The translations under genes were made by a program, and so were the position numbers. A stretch of 64,000 nucleotides of DNA, from assembly GCA_016900015.1 (NCBI GenBank), contig JACJJM010000018.1, positions 22,605-86,604 on the forward strand, written 5' to 3'. Positions 60,932 through 64,000 of the stretch are shown here, piece by piece. Positions within the stretch are counted from its first letter, which is position 1. The number at the start of each line of letters is the position of its first letter. The DNA comes from Phocaeicola coprophilus (lineage in GTDB: Bacteria; Bacteroidota; Bacteroidia; Bacteroidales; Bacteroidaceae). The notes under the pieces are model-generated. The model ran no database searches. It was not told the DNA's origin and saw only the letters and a list, made by a program, of their open reading frames with translations.

Positions 60932-61450
60932 TTTTGTTGTTCATTAAATTGTTTATCGTAACCAACGCAACATATCAAGTTACTCTTCCTGTGACAGCGA
61001 TTGCGCTGAAAGCGGTGCAAAAGTACATGATATTTAGCACATGGACAAACCTTTGTGTCGGTTATTTGCCGGATTTTCCTTGATTTTCTCCTTGAAATGT
61101 GTGTTTTTACATTAGGTGGGGGGTAAATGACAGAGTCAGGATGGCGGGTGGCAAAGAAGGAGCTACGCCGGATTTTCTGGCTGTGCGTCTTATTTAGAAT
61201 GGATTTTTTTTGAGATGATGTAGACATGCCTGTTTGGCATGCCTCACAGAAGTATGGATTGGGTGTAGAGCATTTGTACACATGGTCTTATCCTTTAATA
61301 AAGAACCACATTCTTTCTTGTCTTGCCCTGACGCTTATTTAGAACGGATACAAATTAAAGCTATTTGCCAATGTGAGGGAACAAGGAATGAAAGAAACGT
61401 GTATATTTGCATCATCAAATTTGGTACTAACAATTAAAACTAATAAGAAA
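60932..61450. other. Intergenic gap between rplS and ferredoxin
   Basis: A 519-base gap with the rplS promoter on the left and the ferredoxin -7 element TATATTTG (61402-61409) on the right. Between them lie two direct copies of CTTATTTAGAAYGGAT (61189-61204 and 61334-61349) and a hairpin CATGCC/GGCATG near 61227-61243. On the minus strand a 29-codon frame starting MCTNALHPIH lies between the copies; I do not rate it as a gene. Confidence 0.5.
61018..61049 (-). promoter_or_regulatory. Promoter of rplS
   Basis: Minus strand TTTG (61046-61049), 20 bases, TACTTTTG (61018-61025); full consensus, about 87 bases before the start. Confidence 0.75.
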
Positions 61451-61618
61451 ATGGCTTACGTAATTGGTGACAACTGTATCGCTTGCGGTACTTGTATTGA
61501 CGAATGTCCGGTAGGAGCAATCTCTGAAGGTGATAAATACTCTATCAATCCGGATATGTGCACAGAGTGTGGAACTTGTGCAGATGTATGTCCTTCTGAA
61601 GCTATCAGCTTGGGTTAA
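61451..61618 (+). CDS. 2[4Fe-4S] ferredoxin
   Basis: A 55-residue bacterial-type ferredoxin beginning MAYVIGDNCIACGTC. Two CxxCxxCxxxCP motifs (CIACGTCIDECP, CTECGTCADVCP) would hold two [4Fe-4S] clusters. It is an electron carrier for pyruvate:ferredoxin oxidoreductase and similar enzymes in anaerobes. The start at 61451 follows a -7 element at 61402-61409. Terminator directly downstream; single-gene unit. Confidence 0.95.
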   Translation: MAYVIGDNCIACGTCIDECPVGAISEGDKYSINPDMCTECGTCADVCPSEAISLG

Positions 61619-61645
61619 TATAAGGAAATACAAACATCAAACACA

Positions 61646-61687
61646 AAAAAGAGGCTGTCTGCTTGTTGCAGATTGCCTCTTTTTTTG
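61646..61687 (+). terminator. Terminator of the ferredoxin gene
   Basis: Arms AAAAGAGGC and GCCTCTTTT with inner TCTGC/GCAGA stem and a run of seven T. Confidence 0.9.
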
Positions 61688-61783
61688 CTTGTTTCGATAG
61701 CGTGTCTTTTGCTTGGAGGATAGTTTGATGAATATTTTCATTTTGCAAATGGGATGTGCATTCGAAGTTTGAAATATAGAAGT

Positions 61784-62104
61784 ATGAACTGGATTATTTT
61801 GATTGTGGCTGGTCTGTTTGAATCTGGATTTGCTTTTTGTTTGGGAAAGATGAAGGGGCTGTCCGGAATACCTTATTATTTATGGGGTGCTGGCTTTTTG
61901 TTGTGCTTGATTGCCAGCATGACACTGTTGGCCAAAGCTGTACAGACATTACCCATCGGGACGGCTTATCCAGTGTGGACAGGTATAGGCGCTGTTGGGA
62001 CGGTCGTGCTGGGTATCGTGTTTTTTCATGAACCGGCATCTTTTGCCCGTTTGTTTTTCATTGTCACACTGATAGCTTCCATTATAGGACTGAAGATGGT
62101 CTGA
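61784..62104 (+). CDS. SMR family exporter, SugE/Gdx type
   Basis: A 106-residue small multidrug resistance protein with four helices. The essential membrane glutamate is Glu13 in VAGLFESGFA. The block LPIGTAYPVWTGIGAVGTVVLGI matches SugE/Gdx, the guanidinium exporters, better than EmrE. It works as an antiparallel dimer, using protons. The start at 61784 (MNWIILIVAG) gives the usual length. No guanidine riboswitch was recognised upstream. Substrate inferred from family likeness only. Confidence 0.85.
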   Translation: MNWIILIVAGLFESGFAFCLGKMKGLSGIPYYLWGAGFLLCLIASMTLLAKAVQTLPIGTAYPVWTGIGAVGTVVLGIVFFHEPASFARLFFIVTLIASIIGLKMV

Positions 62105-62217
62105 GCTTTTGGGACAGTCTCAAAGTCTGAGACTGAGGGAAAGCAATTATTGGCAGTCGGAAAGTTGCATTTGGAGAAAATTAGTAAGTTTGCGTATAAA
62201 AAAGAAGAAAGATAAAT

Positions 62218-63531
62218 ATGGAAATAGCTTCATTATATCAGTTGTTCCGGCAACACCCCGTGGTGACGACCGATAGCCGTCATTGTCCGCAGGACAGCCT
62301 GTTTTTTGCACTGAAAGGTGCATCGTTTGATGGTAACACTTTTGCTCATGCTGCATTGGAGCAGGGATGTGCTTATGCTGTGGTGGACAATGCTTCATGT
62401 GTCGATACCGCCGATGAGCGTATCATTTTGGTAGACAATGTGCTGCATACTCTTCAGCTTTTGGCTAATTACCATCGTCGTCAGTTGGGGACACGCATCA
62501 TCGGTATCACAGGTACGAATGGTAAGACGACTACGAAAGAATTGATAGCCCACGTGTTGATGGAGAAATATCGTGTGCTCTACACGCAAGGCAATCTGAA
62601 CAATCAGATAGGTGTTCCTTTGACGTTGCTTCGTTTGACGCCGGACGATGAAATTGCAGTGGTGGAGATGGGGGCTAATCATCCCGGTGATATTAGGGAG
62701 TTGGTCAACATTGTAGAACCTGATTATGGCATTATTACGAATGTAGGGAAAGCTCATTTGGAGGGCTTTGGCTCGTTTGAAGGAGTGATTCGTACAAAAG
62801 GTGAATTATATGATTTTTTGCGTACACGCCAGCATGCTACTATCTTTTTGCACAATGATAATCCATATTTGAATCAAATAGCGCAAGGATTGAGGGCGGT
62901 GCGTTATGGAACATTTTCTGATGCTTCTTCCAAACTGGAGCCTTTTGTTTGTGGCGAAGTGGTGGAGTGTGCGCCTTTTGTGCATTTTCATTGGCGTTTT
63001 GGTGAAGGGGACTGGCATGATGTACATACGCATTTGATAGGTGCATATAATGTAGACAATATGTTGGCTGCCGTGACCATAGGATTGTTTTTTGATGTGC
63101 CAGCCGACCGGATAGATAAAGCTTTGGCTGCTTATGTTCCCAGTAATAACCGTTCTCAGTTGGAGCACACACAGCACAATCATCTGATTATTGATGCCTA
63201 TAATGCTAATCCGACAAGTATGGGGGCTGCCATAAATAACTTCTCAGCCATGAAAGTAGCTCCGAAGATGGTAATTTTAGGTGATATGAAGGAATTGGGG
63301 GCTTATAGTCTTGACGAACACCAATCTGTTGTCGAACGTCTAAAGACATGTGATTTTGATAAAATATGGTTAGTAGGTGATGAGTTTGCTCGAACAAATC
63401 ATACGGCTCGTACCTTTCATAATGTGGATGAGGTCATAGAAGCCTTGAAGGTGGAGGGTATACATGATTATTATATATTGATAAAGGGTTCGAATGGGAT
63501 GAAACTTTCGTCAGTAGTTCCATATTTATAA
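62218..63531 (+). CDS. murF: UDP-N-acetylmuramoyl-tripeptide--D-alanyl-D-alanine ligase
   Basis: A 437-residue Mur ligase that adds D-Ala-D-Ala (the product of Ddl) to the UDP-MurNAc-tripeptide. P-loop IIGITGTNGKTTTKELIAHVL; also VVEMGANHPGDIRELV, VGKAHLEGFGSFEGV with the carbamylated-lysine type loop, and IIDAYNANPTSMGAAI in the C-terminal domain. Slightly shorter than E. coli MurF, normal for Bacteroidales. It is not in a dcw cluster here but directly upstream of an rRNA operon on the same strand. A -7-like TAAGTTTG lies at 62185-62192. Confidence 0.96.
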   Translation: MEIASLYQLFRQHPVVTTDSRHCPQDSLFFALKGASFDGNTFAHAALEQGCAYAVVDNASCVDTADERIILVDNVLHTLQLLANYHRRQLGTRIIGITGTNGKTTTKELIAHVLMEKYRVLYTQGNLNNQIGVPLTLLRLTPDDEIAVVEMGANHPGDIRELVNIVEPDYGIITNVGKAHLEGFGSFEGVIRTKGELYDFLRTRQHATIFLHNDNPYLNQIAQGLRAVRYGTFSDASSKLEPFVCGEVVECAPFVHFHWRFGEGDWHDVHTHLIGAYNVDNMLAAVTIGLFFDVPADRIDKALAAYVPSNNRSQLEHTQHNHLIIDAYNANPTSMGAAINNFSAMKVAPKMVILGDMKELGAYSLDEHQSVVERLKTCDFDKIWLVGDEFARTNHTARTFHNVDEVIEALKVEGIHDYYILIKGSNGMKLSSVVPYL

Positions 63532-63991
63532 TGTGCTCTTTGTTGTAGCCAATATTTGTTTAGACACCAGTCTAGAGGATGATGAAACTCGAGAATTATA
63601 AGTCTATAATTAATTAGGTAGGGGTCCGGCTTATCAGTTTTTCACGTTCGTCCGTTTCAGCATTTCTGATAAGTTCGTCACACCCCTGCAACAGTGCGGG
63701 AAAAAAGTTCATTGTTAATGGTACTGTCTGTTAACGTTTTACGTATAAGGCTAAAAAAATCTTCAAAAAAAGTCTCGTGAAAGTTTGGAGTGTAAGTCAA
63801 AAGGCAGTACTTTTGCATCCGCTTTCGATAAGGAAAGCCACTCGGACAGAGTGAGAGCGAAGCTTGAAAAAGATGAAAATACAAACGAGTAGTACAAGAG
63901 CCCGCCGTTAGAAATATCGGCGGAGGGTATGAAAAAGGAAGTCAACGTCAAACACCTGGGAGCAAAAGGAAAAAAACGAAAACAAGATATT
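63532..63991 (+). other. Upstream region and leader of the rRNA operon
   Basis: After murF comes AT-rich sequence with an AATTAT/ATAATT dyad near 63594 and no clear terminator, then the rRNA promoter and a transcribed leader of about 170 bases. The leader has hairpins GCTTTC/GGAAAGC (near 63821), CACTC/GAGTG (near 63840) and GCCCGCCG/CGGCGG (near 63900), as expected for an rRNA precursor processed by RNases. Confidence 0.65.
63784..63815 (+). promoter_or_regulatory. rRNA operon promoter
   Basis: TTTG (63784-63787), 20 bases, TACTTTTG (63808-63815), a full match to the Bacteroidetes consensus, with an A-tract-rich stretch just upstream (63751-63772) that may act as an UP element. Confidence 0.8.
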
Positions 63992-64000
63992 ACAATGAAG
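63992..64000 (+). rRNA. 16S rRNA, first bases (cut by window edge)
   Basis: The final bases ACAATGAAG, preceded by TATT, equal the start of Bacteroides-group 16S genes, which go on with AGTTTGATCCTGGCTCAG. Only nine bases are in view; the call rests on the promoter, leader and this match. Confidence 0.75.

Noticed and set aside
60922..61281. Minus-strand frame of 119 codons in the rplS-ferredoxin gap
   Set aside because: It runs through the rplS promoter, has no credible start context and no recognised domain.
61690..61783. Guanidine riboswitch upstream of the SugE/Gdx-type gene
   Set aside because: The short upstream region lacks the conserved ykkC core motifs.

Overview
The window is chromosomal DNA of a Bacteroidales bacterium, most likely close to Bacteroides, Phocaeicola or Prevotella; I cannot name a species. 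The grounds are several SusC/SusD pairs with their own ECF sigma and FecR genes, promoters of the Bacteroidetes type (TTTG, about 20 bases, TANNTTTG), weak or absent Shine-Dalgarno sites, NigD-like, DUF4843, DUF3316 and DUF4476 proteins, and the first bases of a Bacteroides-like 16S rRNA gene at the right edge. No prophage, integrase, transposase or CRISPR array was seen.

Layout. 1-2.2 kb: exbB, a four-helix membrane protein, exbD and a second exbD (cut by the edge), minus strand. 2.3-8.2 kb: DUF2461, a lysine exporter LysO split into two overlapping genes behind a long leader, msrA, a BASS-type transporter, mgsA, a sugar O-acetyltransferase and a DUF362 protein. 8.6-13.6 kb: a TolC, HlyD, permease, permease efflux operon with no ATPase. 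13.7-24.5 kb: a coiled-coil membrane protein, then a minus-strand SusCD operon (susC, susD, DUF4843, PKD-like, TlpA) whose susC has an in-frame amber codon and whose PKD-like gene is frameshifted; upstream lie a palindromic tandem array and a shortened AraC-type regulator. 24.7-31.6 kb: sigma, FecR, SusC with STN domain, SusD; the SusC is out of frame exactly at a run of eight G.

31.7-45.4 kb is mostly housekeeping: FKBP-type isomerase, glyS, topoisomerase IV subunit A, DUF3316, S41 peptidase, tRNA-Leu, efp, rpmH, a PASTA protein, rluD, ddl, an acyltransferase and a NigD-like lipoprotein. 45.7-55.3 kb is a complete route for glycerophosphodiesters: DeoR/GlpR-type regulator, glpABC, GlpT-type transporter, glpQ-type phosphodiesterase and an OprP-type porin. 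56-64 kb: glycosyltransferase, radC, a wrecked sigma/FecR/SusD locus, DUF4476, rplS, ferredoxin, a SugE/Gdx-type exporter, murF, and the promoter, leader and start of an rRNA operon.

Three things stand out. All three nutrient-uptake SusCD loci carry lesions (amber codon, frameshifts, a nonsense codon, a large deletion), one of them at a homopolymer that could switch on and off. Six intergenic gaps carry copies of an unrecognised repeat built from modules of about 22 bases around ACGGAAAGGAGGGTAG. One gap holds about a dozen 22-base units, the best of which fit the dyad TGTAGYYGNNCRRCTACA. Without read data, single-base lesions cannot be told from sequencing or assembly errors.
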